From positions 674,753 to 738,752 of the forward strand of contig NZ_JACYUD010000001.1 in NCBI RefSeq assembly GCF_014841565.1: DNA of 64,000 nucleotides. Reading direction: 5' to 3'. This document shows, in pieces, positions 1 through 8,827 of this stretch (within the stretch, counting starts at the first letter, position 1; every line of letters begins with the position of its first letter). The DNA comes from Rhizobium sp. CFBP 8762 (GTDB taxonomy: Bacteria; Pseudomonadota; Alphaproteobacteria; Rhizobiales; Rhizobiaceae). The position numbers and the translations under genes are program-made. The notes below the pieces were generated by a model. The model was not told the DNA's origin. It worked only from the letters and a program-made list of their open reading frames with translations, and searched no databases.

Positions 1-417
1 GTGAAATCAGAAACCCACAGCTTGTTCGGCGCAGGGGCTTTGAACTGGCGGTTCACCCGGTCAAGCGGGCTTGGAGCCGTCTTGTCGGAGAACGTCGTGC
101 GGATCGGCTTTCCCCGAATGATGCCCTGCAGGCTCATCGCCCTCATAAGCCCGGGCGACAGTGCAGCGGGCGGCGTCAAAGCCTTCACGCTTCAACTGCC
201 GCCAGACCTTGCGAACGCCATAGACTCGAAAATTCTGCTCGAAGACACGGCGTATCTCGATCTTCAGACTAACATCGCTGCGGGCGCGGATCGACAGGCG
301 ATCCACATTCAGGCGCTTGACGACATTCTCGTGATAGGTTGACAGGGCAATCGGCAATAGTCTGCAGATCGGCTCGACCCCGAACACGCCACGATGTTCG
401 TCGATGAACGAGATCAT
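1..417 (-). pseudogene. IS3-family OrfB transposase, frameshifted and partial
   Basis: The first ~85 residues match the OrfB at 2010-2942, including the Ile-Ser-Phe-Ile-Asp-Glu-His start. After the segment Ala-Arg-Cys-Thr-Val-Ala the frame shifts because this copy has one extra base in a C/G-rich run (CCCGGG against CCAG). The downstream transposase frame continues on the other side of the shift to the window edge. The DDE catalytic core, if present, lies outside the window or out of frame. Confidence 0.8.
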
Positions 418-794
418 CGTCTGAAGGGGCGGTCGAGCTTCCCCTTGCCCCATCGGCGAATGAATTCATTCGCCGATGGGGCCATGGCGAAATAGGCCGA
501 AGCTTTGCGCAAAATCTCGTTGGCCTGACGAAGCTCGCGATTCTCCCGCTCAAGAGCCTTCATCTTCTCGGCCATATCGCTCGGCAGACCTGCCCGTTTG
601 CCACTGTCGACCTCTGTCTTCTTGACCCATTCGTGCAGCGTGGCTGGCGAGCAGCCAATCTTGGCAGCGATAGAAGAAACAGCGGCCCACCGTGATGGAT
701 GCTCGGCTTCGTGGTCCAGCACCATACGGACGGCACGCTTGCGGACTTCAGGTGAAAACTTGTTTGCAGATCCGCTTGCCGTGTGGGCGTTCAC
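414..794 (-). pseudogene. IS3-family OrfA, chimeric N-terminus and insertion
   Basis: From residue 11 onward the product is the same helix-turn-helix OrfA as at 1687-2013. Its first ten residues come from the adjoining HNH-like fragment read in another frame, so the ATG at 794 is fortuitous. Near the C-terminus 13 extra residues are encoded by a block that contains a 34-bp perfect palindrome. The reading frame stays open to the stop next to orfB. OrfA proteins of this family bind the IS ends and are fused to OrfB by frameshifting; this copy has lost its own start and promoter. Confidence 0.75.
448..481. repeat. 34-bp perfect palindrome centred on GAATTC
   Basis: Bases 448-464 are the exact reverse complement of 465-481, with GAATTC at the centre and four C or G at the ends. 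It lies inside the 39-base in-frame insertion in OrfA of IS copy A and is absent from copy B at the matching position. It sits just before the orfA/orfB junction, where the family normally frameshifts. Confidence 0.95.
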
Positions 795-894
795 AATGCT
801 CGCAGCGCCCCTTTGCCCGGCGAAACCGGATGGAGATTGATAGCTCCGCCCAGTCGATCGGATAGAAGCCGCGCAGTTCAGGCTTGATCGGCAT
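765..894 (-). pseudogene. 5' fragment of an HNH-nuclease-like gene
   Basis: Reading from an ATG at 894, the frame gives about 43 residues beginning Met-Pro-Ile-Lys-Pro-Glu-Leu-Arg. It contains Tyr-Pro-Ile-Asp-Trp followed by the pair Cys-Glu-His-Cys before it runs into IS copy A at base 764. A start of this kind with a CxxC pair is typical of small HNH-endonuclease-like proteins found in rhizobia; that assignment is from memory of the family. The catalytic part has been lost, and the fragment overlaps the 3' end of the resolvase. Confidence 0.5.
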
Positions 895-1455
895 GACCAC
901 CCTCATCCAGGGGCTTGTCGGCCAAGGCCCGGTAGACACTGATGCGGGCAATACCAAGCGTTCGGGCAATATCAGAGATCTTCTCTCCAGCCGCCTTGCG
1001 CCGACGGATTTCCTCATAGGGCAGGGTGCGCTTGCGGCCCTTGTAGATGCCAGCGGCTTTCGCGGCATCGATGCCAGCGCGTTGTCGGTCAAGAATGAAC
1101 TTGCGCTCCATCTCCGCCACCATACCAAGCACAGTGATGACGATCCGGCCGACATCGCCGCCGGTGGTAATCTCCGGCTCCAGAACCCGCAGGCTCGCAC
1201 CACGCTCGTCGAGCTCATGGACGATATTCAACACGTCCCGGGTGATCGGCCGAGGCGATCCAGACGAACGACGCAGAGCTCGTCACCATCGCGCATGAAC
1301 TGCATCACCGTTTGCAACTCGTCGCGACCATTCACAGATTTGCCCGACACTTTCTCGGAACGGACAATGGTACATCCCGCCGCGGTAAGTTGTTCCTGCT
1401 GGATGGTCAGGTCCTGATCGCCGGAGCTGACGCGAGCGTAGCCGATACGTGCCAT
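878..1455 (-). pseudogene. Serine resolvase/invertase, single frameshift
   Basis: The first 70 residues (from ATG 1455) carry the serine recombinase start Ile-Gly-Tyr-Ala-Arg-Val-Ser-Ser with the nucleophile Ser, and the motif Leu-Asp-Arg-Leu-Gly-Arg-Ser. One base is then missing at about 1243, and the protein continues in the next frame with the linker helix and a C-terminal helix-turn-helix ending at 878. Joined, the product would be ~192 aa, a normal length for Tn3-type resolvases. As read, the gene is broken; a sequencing error at one base would explain it equally well. Confidence 0.85.
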
Positions 1456-1528
1456 TCACACATCCAATTGTAGCATTAGGGTGGCTTCGATTGAACGATC
1501 GTAACAAAACCAGGAACACAAGTCAAAA

Positions 1529-1548
1529 GTTACATTCAGGAATGTAAC
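1529..1548. promoter_or_regulatory. 20-bp inverted repeat upstream of resolvase
   Basis: GTTACATTC and its exact reverse complement GAATGTAAC are separated by AG, about 75 bp upstream of the resolvase start. The position suits an operator or a resolution subsite bound by the resolvase itself; nothing in the sequence decides between them. Confidence 0.45.
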
Positions 1549-1686
1549 ATCGCTATGGCTCTTTTGGGTATGCATACCGAAGTTAAGGCAAATACAGTTG
1601 GTTCGGTCCTTATATAGGTAACTGAATCACTTCTGAACCGCACCGGGTTTGCCGGAGGCTCCAACTTCTGAGAAAGTGGAGTCATC

Positions 1687-2013
1687 ATGAGCAAGACAAC
1701 GAACAAGTTTTCACCTGAAGTCCGTCAACGTGCCATTCGTATGGTGCTGGATCACGAAGCCGAGCATCCATCCCGCTGGGCTGCCGTTTCATCTATCGCT
1801 GCCAAGATTGGCTGCTCGCCAGCCACGCTGCACGAATGGGTCAAGAAGACCGAGGTCGACAGCGGTAAACGAGCAGGCCTGCCGAGCGATGTGGCCGAGA
1901 AGATGAAGGCTCTTGAGCGGGAGAACCGCGAGCTTCGTCAGGCCAACGAGATTTTGCGCAAAGCTTCGGCCTATTTCGCCATGGCGGAGCTCGACCGCCC
2001 CTTCAAGCGATGA
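1687..2013 (+). CDS. IS3-family transposase OrfA
   Basis: This 108-aa protein has the N-terminal helix-turn-helix of IS3-family OrfA (Phe-Ser-Pro-Glu-Val-Arg, then Trp-Val-Lys-Lys). A leucine-zipper-like segment, [10 protein letters not shown], follows near residues 75-90. It binds the IS ends. The stop overlaps the start of orfB (ATGA at 2010-2013), the usual setting for -1 frameshifting that produces the OrfAB fusion. Confidence 0.93.
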   Translation: MSKTTNKFSPEVRQRAIRMVLDHEAEHPSRWAAVSSIAAKIGCSPATLHEWVKKTEVDSGKRAGLPSDVAEKMKALERENRELRQANEILRKASAYFAMAELDRPFKR

Positions 2014-2942
2014 TTTCGTTCATCGACGAACACCGTGGTGTGTTCGGGGTCGAGCCGATCTGCAGACTGCTGCCGATCGCCCCGTCAACCTACTACGAGA
2101 ATGTCGCCAAACGACTGGACGTGGATCGCCTGTCGGTCCGCGCCCGCAGCGATATTAGCCTGAAGATCGAGATCCGCCGTGTCTTCGAGCAGAATTTTCG
2201 GGTCTATGGCGTTCGTAAGGTCTGGCGGCAGTTGAAGCGTGAAGGCTTCGACGCCGCCCGCTGCACTGTCGCCAGACTTATGAGGTCGATGAGCCTGCAA
2301 GGTGTTATTCGGGGAAAGCCGATCCGCACGACGTTCTCGGACAAGACGGCTCCAAGCCCGCTTGACCGGGTGAACCGCCAGTTTAAAGCCCCTGCGCCAA
2401 ACAGGCTGTGGGTTTCGGATTTCACCTATGTCGCCACCTGGCAGGGTTTCGTCTACGTGGCCACGCGACAAATGCTACGCATTTACGCGGATGTCATCGA
2501 CGTCTTCGCTCGTCGCATCGTTGGTTGGCGGGCGAGCCGGACGGCACATGCAAGCTTTGTCCTCGATGCCCTTGAGCAGGCACTTCATGATCGGCATCCC
2601 GTTCATGGCGGCGGCCTCGTGCATCACTCGGACAGGGGCGTTCAATACGTGTCCATTCGCTACTCCGAGAGGTTGGCAGAAGCTGGCATCGAGCCGTCTG
2701 TCGGAAGCGTCGGCGACAGTTACGACAACGCCCTCGCCGAAACGATCAACGGTCTCTACAAGGCCGAGGTCATTCATCGACGTGGACCATGGAGGAGCTT
2801 CGAAGCGGTCGAGTTCGCTACCCTGGAATGGGTAGACTGGTTCAACCACCGACGCCTCCTGGAGCCCATCGGAAACATACCGCCAGCCGAAGCTGAAGAG
2901 CGGTATTACGCCATGCTGGACGAACCAGCCATGGCTGCGTAA
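2010..2942 (+). CDS. IS3-family transposase OrfB (DDE integrase fold)
   Basis: This 310-aa protein carries the rve core: an Asp in Ser-Asp-Phe-Thr-Tyr, a second Asp in His-His-Ser-Asp-Arg-Gly, and the Glu in Leu-Ala-Glu-Thr-Ile-Asn-Gly-Leu. It cleaves and joins the IS ends. Between the first and second Asp it contains about nine residues (Thr-Arg-Gln-Met-Leu-Arg-Ile-Tyr-Ala) that I do not expect in the family. They are encoded by an imperfect palindrome at 2464-2489, so activity may be impaired even though the frame is open. Confidence 0.9.
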   Translation: MISFIDEHRGVFGVEPICRLLPIAPSTYYENVAKRLDVDRLSVRARSDISLKIEIRRVFEQNFRVYGVRKVWRQLKREGFDAARCTVARLMRSMSLQGVIRGKPIRTTFSDKTAPSPLDRVNRQFKAPAPNRLWVSDFTYVATWQGFVYVATRQMLRIYADVIDVFARRIVGWRASRTAHASFVLDALEQALHDRHPVHGGGLVHHSDRGVQYVSIRYSERLAEAGIEPSVGSVGDSYDNALAETINGLYKAEVIHRRGPWRSFEAVEFATLEWVDWFNHRRLLEPIGNIPPAEAEERYYAMLDEPAMAA

Positions 2943-2981
2943 CTTAAACGAAATGGCCTCCGGCAAACCCGGTGCGGTTCA

Positions 2982-3760
2982 CTCTCGCAGGCCGCTTCAT
3001 TACCGAGGGCGTCCAGACCTACATTCGCCGCGGGGACCGGTGCCATTCAGCCTGCGCGCTTGCGTTCCTAGGTGGGAGCGAATGGGCCGACATGCGTCAT
3101 GCTTCCCGCACACTCGAACCCGGAGGCGTCCTAGGTTTCCATGCACCGTATCTTGCGTTGCCGCCCGGCACACACGACGCCGAGGAGGTAAACCTAATGG
3201 CATCAGTCTCCATGACAATTGCGGGTCAGATCGTTGCTGACCAGCCGAACCTCAAGATAGCTCCCGACTTTCTGACTGGTTTCCTTCTTCATCCGAGCAG
3301 AGACACGAAGGTAGTGAAAACGATCCGCGACGCCCTGCTGGGCGGGATCGAAATTGACACGGCGTTCAAACTTCCCAAGCTCGGTGATAAGGAAGCCCGG
3401 CAGGCCTGCGAGTTGCTGTTTAAGCGCTACTCGGACGCCTTCGCTGATGCCGTGACCGCGATCGAACCCAGCTTCGATATCGCGCCCGCAGGTGAGTTTG
3501 CAAAGACGACTTCAGGAACCGTCGATGTGGAGGGATCGCGCTGGATCATGGCGGCTACCGTCAACAGCAATGAGACGCCATGGCAGACTGCAGCGTGTGC
3601 CTTTTCGGAGGATCTCGACTACTGGGGACGCAGAGGAGCACTCCTTTGGTCGAACGATCCAGGCTCGGATGCGGATGTCAAAAGCTCTTTACGTAGGGTC
3701 AGGCTCGATGTGCCTGCGTGGTACTTCCTCCCCGGTGACACCCCGGTCACTGGGCTGTAA
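2982..3760 (+). pseudogene. COG3904-like periplasmic protein, 5' end removed by IS
   Basis: The frame comes directly out of the IS right end; the only upstream ATG (2972) lies in the IS inverted repeat. The remaining ~259 residues begin in a ClpP-like fold region with Cys-His-Ser-Ala-Cys-Ala-Leu-Ala-Phe-Leu-Gly-Gly and Gly-Phe-His-Ala-Pro-Tyr. This pattern is seen in COG3904-type predicted periplasmic proteins of rhizobia, whose function is unknown. The signal peptide and first strands are lost, so the gene is probably inactive. Confidence 0.65.
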
Positions 3761-3991
3761 AGGCACCCTGTGGTGCAGGTCTGTCGCGGGGTTTGCGCCA
3801 CAGGTATACATCGCCACCTCAAGACCTTCGTGGTGCGAAGTCAACCTACGTCCGCATGCGTAGGCCGCTCGGACGTGACCGCTCGAATAGCGGACTGACT
3901 GCTTCCAGGAACTAAAGCGTGTGGTGTGGACGACCGGCATGAGGGCGCGAAGCGGCCATCCGAGCGGCGACCGCAGGAAGGTGAAACTTAG

Positions 3992-4314
3992 CCCGAAAGC
4001 GGAAATTATTTCCGCTTCACACCCGTATTGACTGATGCCCAAAGCCAGGGCACAAAGGTGGCATCCACGGTCGCTCGCGGCAGGAAAATATAGGGAAATC
4101 AAAGGCTATTTTGATAAGCCTCTGAAATCATGTGAGAATCTAAGGTCCCCAGGCGCGCCGTTTTTGGACCTAATTTCCCGTTTGATAGCTGCCTTTCCCC
4201 ACCAGAAAAAGTCACGTCTTTGCAGGCGCTTGGCAAAATTTCTCGTAAAAGCCATGTTGTGCACGCCGGATTCCGGGGATGACGGGAACTATATAAAAAG
4301 ACGGCCGGGGACCC
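3992..4314 (+). repeat. Long direct repeat DR, copy 1 (about 323 bp)
   Basis: This segment aligns end to end with 10493-10816; by eye about four bases in five are identical. Its first half also aligns with 19601-19760 and its first ~45 bases weakly with 14239-14285. All copies are on the + strand. Shared landmarks are GCGGAAATTATT near the start, GCCCAAAGCCAGGGCAC, and a conserved GGTCC...GGACC stem. No open frame is shared between copies. The whole 3761-4539 gap holds nothing else I can name; the PLD-like gene follows 225 bp downstream. Confidence 0.9.
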
Positions 4315-4539
4315 GCGGTCAACTACCATTCCATGGCCGGAAACGCACAGTCTGCTCTTTCGCTCTACGAGCAGGAACACCCGCAAGGGTTAGACCAGGC
4401 CCGCAATTGGACGAAAGGGGCTAATAAGCTTGAGTATGTAGCGTCATCTCAGCGACTTTGAAGTTCGTAGCGTAGATTGCAACACCGCTCTCGTGCAGTC
4501 TATAAGCTGTGCCACAAATGCGGGGCTGGGAGGCATCCA

Positions 4540-6963
4540 TTGGACGAACGAAATTTTACGCCACGCGATCTGCTTTCCGCCTCGGCCTGGTCGTCTCTTC
4601 TCTTCACCACCTATTCGTTGAGCCTGTCGTTCGTCGAGGCTGTTCCACTGGCGGCGGTGAGCCGCTCGGTCAGGAACTTTACGATTCTCGCAGATCTCGA
4701 AGGATACATGTCGTCGCTTTCGGACGTCGGAGCAATCGGAGTGGGTCGGGATTACGATCTCGTCCCGATCAAGGTGTCAGGCGGTGTATTCCATCCGAAG
4801 ATCTCCCTTTTTGCGGACGAGGATGGTAATGTTCGCGTTACGGTGGGATCAGGCAATCTCTCGTTCGGTGGCTGGGGCTACAACAACGAGGTTCTCGAGC
4901 TCTTGAGGCCCGGAAGGGATTCGCGGTGCTTCTCCGACATCGCCGCCATGTTCGAGTCGATATCCGCCGGGGCTATGCAAGGCGGCCGTCTCGAATGTCT
5001 GAGACCGGCGGGTCTCGACAGGTTCATTGAACTTGCGACCAGGGCAGCGTCGATCCCAGGGGCAGGACGAAGCCGGATGCTCCATACTATGGGAGGATCG
5101 CTAGTCACACAGATCAAGGAGATGGCAGATGAACTCGGCGGGGCCCGACGGTTTACGGCCGTCTCCCCGTTCTTCTCCGGGCACCTCGGCCTCAAGGCGC
5201 TCGCCGAAGGGCTCGGCTGCGACGACGTCTCGATCGCAGTGCCTCCGCTCGCACCGTCGATCTTCGACTTCAGTTCCGCAAGCGAGGCCGGGATGCGGTG
5301 CAAGCCCGTGAGTAGCTCGCATTTCAACGACAGCCGCTCGCTTCATTCCAAACTCTACGACATCGAATGCGAGCGCGGGCGGCTCATCGTTACAGGAAGC
5401 GCCAACGCGACGACCGCAGCCCTTTTGGGCAGGAATGTCGAGGCCGTGGTAATCCGTCCATGCGACCTCTCTGTGTCTTTCGGGTGGGAAGCGACGACGA
5501 GAGGCGGCGGCACTGCAACGTATGAAAAAGAACCCCGTGAATGCTCGGGCGCTGGCCTCATCGTCGACTACAATGGTGGTGTTATCGTCGGACGAGTGCT
5601 CGGGATGGCCGCGGAAGGACAATGGAAGGCGGTCATCTCGTCGGGAACAACGCGCGGCCCGGCCGGAACCGTACGGGTCGGCACGGATGGGAGGTTCAGG
5701 TTCGAACCCCCTCCGTCGCTGGAACCAATTGCTCTCGGGACCTCGGTGCAGGTCATCCTCATCCGTGAAGATCAGGAAGTCCGGGGTTGGCTGGTACTGC
5801 GCGACCTGATCCGGGACATATCGCGGCGCGGACCGATCGCTCGGGCGATGGCCCGGATGGTGAGCGGCCTGGACACCGTCAGCGACGTGGCCGCTATCCT
5901 CGATTACTTCGCTCGAGATCCGAAGGCCCTGTTCGACGCAGCCGACCGCTCGGGCGGCGGCCGGAGCGACCGGAAGGCAGCCATGCCTCGTCTTACGGGC
6001 GAACTAGGCGCGCTGCAGGGTCAGAGCGCGCTGGACATGCAGTCGACCTGGGCGGGAGGCGAAGCCGCGCCGACAGGCGACGGGCTGATCGATGCGCTTG
6101 TTCGCCGGCTTGCAGAGACAATGCCCGAACAGAACAACGACGCCGCCGATGACGATGACGACTCAGTCGTTCCCGGTGCCGCCTCCGGGAGCTCCGGCCG
6201 CCCCCCGAAGCGAGGCCGTAGGGTTCCACGGCCCATGGCGGAGAAGGCTTTCGACCACCTGTTCAAGAAGCTCGAGGAATACCCGGCGGGATCGGTTCGC
6301 GCTCCAGGTCTCTTCGCCCTCTTCGACATGATGATCCACATCGTGCCGCGTACCGAGACTCCCGATGAGCTCCTGCCAGTGTTGATGCAGCGTTGGGTCC
6401 TTGCCGCCGTCCACGCCCGGCCGACTGATTCCGATCCGATCTCTCTCGACCAGTGCATCTGCATCATCGCGGCCATGAGCGTAATCGGTGATCCCGGGTC
6501 CGCTTCGAAGATGCACTCCGTTCTCCAGTCGTGGTTCGGAGGAGAGCTCGACGAAGATACGAGGCTGCTTTTCGAACCCCTGGCGGAGGGCAGAGAAGAG
6601 CGAAGAATACATCCCCGCGGCATCGACGAGGAATGGAAGCAGTCGTGGGCGGAGATCGTCGGCAGCCGGACGCAATGGAGCATCATGAACCAGCTTCGCC
6701 GGGAAATCGCCGCAGGTGAAAGCGTTCTTACGATCCCGGACGGAGCCACGCCAATCGAAAGCAGCATCATGCGCAAAGTCGCCGCCGGGGAAGCTAGGCC
6801 CGACAAGATCGCCTATATCACCACAAGGCGATCGGGCAAGGCGGGTTGCCCCGGATGCTATACCGGCCTTCCTTCCGAGCAGCGTCTTCGCCTGGGACGG
6901 CACCGCCTTGCCACCTGCGCCGGGATGAGATGCAGCCGGATCATCATCGACGTATCCTTGTGA
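4540..6963 (+). CDS. Phospholipase-D-fold protein, putative nuclease of an undescribed two-gene system
   Basis: The 807-aa product has two PLD-type half motifs: His-Pro-Lys (85-87) followed by Gly-Ser-Gly-Asn at 103-106, and His-Ser-Lys (269-271) followed by Gly-Ser-Ala-Asn at 286-289. Paired HxK...GSxN motifs build one active site in PLD nucleases, such as those of restriction and DISARM-type systems. The middle (~residues 530-580) is acidic and disordered-looking. The extreme C-terminus has four Cys (770, 773, 793, 798) that could bind zinc. I chose TTG 4540 because GGGAGG lies six bases upstream; an upstream TTG at 4477 in the same frame lacks this. The DUF6361-like gene follows after 10 bp. 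The function is inferred only. Confidence 0.75.
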   Translation: MDERNFTPRDLLSASAWSSLLFTTYSLSLSFVEAVPLAAVSRSVRNFTILADLEGYMSSLSDVGAIGVGRDYDLVPIKVSGGVFHPKISLFADEDGNVRVTVGSGNLSFGGWGYNNEVLELLRPGRDSRCFSDIAAMFESISAGAMQGGRLECLRPAGLDRFIELATRAASIPGAGRSRMLHTMGGSLVTQIKEMADELGGARRFTAVSPFFSGHLGLKALAEGLGCDDVSIAVPPLAPSIFDFSSASEAGMRCKPVSSSHFNDSRSLHSKLYDIECERGRLIVTGSANATTAALLGRNVEAVVIRPCDLSVSFGWEATTRGGGTATYEKEPRECSGAGLIVDYNGGVIVGRVLGMAAEGQWKAVISSGTTRGPAGTVRVGTDGRFRFEPPPSLEPIALGTSVQVILIREDQEVRGWLVLRDLIRDISRRGPIARAMARMVSGLDTVSDVAAILDYFARDPKALFDAADRSGGGRSDRKAAMPRLTGELGALQGQSALDMQSTWAGGEAAPTGDGLIDALVRRLAETMPEQNNDAADDDDDSVVPGAASGSSGRPPKRGRRVPRPMAEKAFDHLFKKLEEYPAGSVRAPGLFALFDMMIHIVPRTETPDELLPVLMQRWVLAAVHARPTDSDPISLDQCICIIAAMSVIGDPGSASKMHSVLQSWFGGELDEDTRLLFEPLAEGREERRIHPRGIDEEWKQSWAEIVGSRTQWSIMNQLRREIAAGESVLTIPDGATPIESSIMRKVAAGEARPDKIAYITTRRSGKAGCPGCYTGLPSEQRLRLGRHRLATCAGMRCSRIIIDVSL

Positions 6964-6973
6964 GGACAGCTAC

Positions 6974-8560
6974 ATGAAGCTTGACGAACTAGACGGAATC
7001 TTCGACCGGACGCCCGGCTTCCGCGTCGTGGGCGAGTTGAAGCTCGACGAGAGTGGCGTGGATCCCATAGGCCTGCGGCAGATCAACCTCGACCTGATGG
7101 ACGCGACGGTGCCCGGCATCAACAACGTCACCCAGCACATCCGGCCCTATGCGTTCATGGCCTGGGCCTGGTGGAGGGCATCCAAGTACGCCGGGCGGGC
7201 TGGCATGACGCCGGAGAAGATCGTTGATCTGGTGGAGCGCTACGAGGCGTTCTACGCGTGGTCGAACTCCATTGCGCGCACCCCTTTCCGTGGCGACGTG
7301 ACCGTCCGGAAGTATCTGAACCCTGAGGTGGCGACAGGGAGGTTCACCTTTGCTGGGCCGGACTGGGACAGCTATAAAAACGAGAAAACCGGGTTCATGG
7401 CCCCTACCGAGTACGGACCTTCCATCAAGGCACTGCATTTCCTGAAGCCCGAGGGCGGGTTGTTCGCTTGGGCGCTTGAAGCCATGCCCGCGATCGAGGT
7501 GATAGAGGATCTCGTCTCATCTGTACTGCCGGAACGCCTGTTGCGTCCGGAGCCGCCCACGGTGACCCTGGATGATGTCAGGCCACTCGCGGGAGTGCTG
7601 CCGATCGATGAGCCTTCTGCCGAGGAGATGGACGTGTTCCGCCACCTTTTCTATGATATCGGAGGCCTCGATAAAGCTGGGAAGGACATGCGTCGCCGCA
7701 AAGCGACCGCCGACCTTCTGCGCGCGATCCTTGTCGATGAGGGGCCGCTCGACATCGACGGCATACGACGAAGGTTCGCCGGCTTCGACGCGGTAGTGGC
7801 CTACGAAGGCGACGACACGGAGATGCGTAACACGTCGCTTCTCCTCTGCCACCTCCAAGCCCGCCAGCTCCAGCGGCTAGCGACGGAATCAATGATGCTG
7901 TGGGTGGAAGTATTTCTTTCCAGCAAGAAGGGGATGTCTCTTTCGACGGACGAAATAGTGGCGGCAGCGCATAATTCGGCAGCCGCACAGGATCAGGACT
8001 ACGCATCCTCCCGCACAGTGGGAGACTATCTTGCACTGATCGAAGGCGGACGGGAGTGGCCCACCGCCGCCGCGGAACGCGGCACGGACGTGGTGGAACT
8101 CCTGGAATTAATCCGGCACACGCAGCAGAAGGAACGTTCCCTGGTTCCGGGTGTTGCTTTGCGGTCGCTGGCGGTAGTCAGGGCCATCGCGAAATCCTTC
8201 GAGGGGACCGTTTACCCGGACGGTGTCATGAATTCGATGGAGAAGCGCCCGGACCGGATGCCCATGGGCATGATGGCCCGCAGGATGGACGCTCTCGCTG
8301 ATCGTCCCCTCCCTGTGCTCTGGAAGGAGATCATCGAGAGCTGGATCATCGGACAGCATGTGCACTGGTCGGCGGTTCGTGGCGGAGACGGCAAGAAGCG
8401 GTTGCGCATAGGGCTCGAGGGCGACGGGTGGATGCTTGTGCGACCGAAGCCCAGCAGAGGGTTCGGCGCGACACCCGACAGGCTCTGGACGTTTCTGTCA
8501 CTCGGTTCCTCATGCGGTCTTTTCAAAATCAGGGAAGATGGTCTCTACGAGGCGGCATGA
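6974..8560 (+). CDS. DUF6361-like protein, partner of the PLD-fold protein
   Basis: This is a 528-aa soluble protein with no signal peptide or membrane segment. Residues ~30-65 (an Arg-Gln-Ile start, then Pro-Gly-Ile-Asn-Asn-Val-Thr then Ile-Arg-Pro-Tyr-Ala-Phe) resemble the N-terminal signature of DUF6361 proteins, as I recall them, where Pro-Gly-Thr-Ser precedes an aromatic stretch. The role of that family is not established. The start has GAGGA seven bases upstream, and the gene sits 10 bp after the PLD-fold gene, so the two are almost certainly co-transcribed and probably act together. No catalytic motif is visible. Confidence 0.65.
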   Translation: MKLDELDGIFDRTPGFRVVGELKLDESGVDPIGLRQINLDLMDATVPGINNVTQHIRPYAFMAWAWWRASKYAGRAGMTPEKIVDLVERYEAFYAWSNSIARTPFRGDVTVRKYLNPEVATGRFTFAGPDWDSYKNEKTGFMAPTEYGPSIKALHFLKPEGGLFAWALEAMPAIEVIEDLVSSVLPERLLRPEPPTVTLDDVRPLAGVLPIDEPSAEEMDVFRHLFYDIGGLDKAGKDMRRRKATADLLRAILVDEGPLDIDGIRRRFAGFDAVVAYEGDDTEMRNTSLLLCHLQARQLQRLATESMMLWVEVFLSSKKGMSLSTDEIVAAAHNSAAAQDQDYASSRTVGDYLALIEGGREWPTAAAERGTDVVELLELIRHTQQKERSLVPGVALRSLAVVRAIAKSFEGTVYPDGVMNSMEKRPDRMPMGMMARRMDALADRPLPVLWKEIIESWIIGQHVHWSAVRGGDGKKRLRIGLEGDGWMLVRPKPSRGFGATPDRLWTFLSLGSSCGLFKIREDGLYEAA

Positions 8561-8827
8561 CATCGGGCGCTGCGTTGCTGAAACAGCACCTCTCACATTG
8601 CTTTGTTGCGGCGTGGAATTCTGCGCCGATTGACATAGAGGCTTGGCTGTACGCTGGAAGCAGCGCCTTAATCGTTGTCGGATAGCCGCGCTGCAAAGCC
8701 ACATCGCCAAGCAAAAGCCACAACGATTACGCTGCGCCACCAAGCAGGACTTGTAGCGTTTGCCAAATCATTTCAGACAATCAGGCCGTATGTTGTATTT
8801 GTACTTCATGCGCGGTGGGGAGGCTAA
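8561..8827. other. Intergenic 267 bp, no gene supported
   Basis: Short frames exist on both strands (for example minus 8529-8723), but none has a ribosome site or a recognisable family. The last bases, GGGGAGG before 8828, form the ribosome binding site of the next gene. Confidence 0.5.

Larger units (their letters stand above)
1..764 (-). mobile_element. IS3-family element copy A, 5'- and 3'-incomplete
   Basis: This stretch matches the intact IS copy at 1634-2981 in reverse orientation, from inside orfA (base 764) through the first part of orfB, and it runs off the left edge of the window. Similarity stops abruptly at 764/765, where HNH-like sequence begins, so the terminal inverted repeat and orfA start are missing. 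Compared with the intact copy it carries a 39-base in-frame insertion near 442-480 and a one-base insertion in orfB near 165-175. It is therefore a dead copy. Confidence 0.85.
1634..2981 (+). mobile_element. IS3-family insertion sequence copy B, structurally complete
   Basis: The element is bounded by 26-bp perfect terminal inverted repeats (1634-1659 and 2956-2981) starting TGAACCG and ending CGGTTCA. It contains overlapping orfA and orfB, which is IS3-family architecture. The flanking triplets (TTC left, CTC right) do not match, so there is no clear target duplication; this suggests recombination with another copy after insertion. The right end cuts into a COG3904-like gene. Confidence 0.92.

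Noticed and set aside
3992-4314. Long repeat as a transposable element with its own ends
   Set aside because: No terminal inverted repeats and no target duplications seen; copies differ in length, so an attachment-type or structural sequence fits better.
8510-8743. Minus-strand frames between the DUF6361-like and winged-helix genes
   Set aside because: No ribosome site, no recognised family and three overlapping frames of similar length, so I could not choose one.
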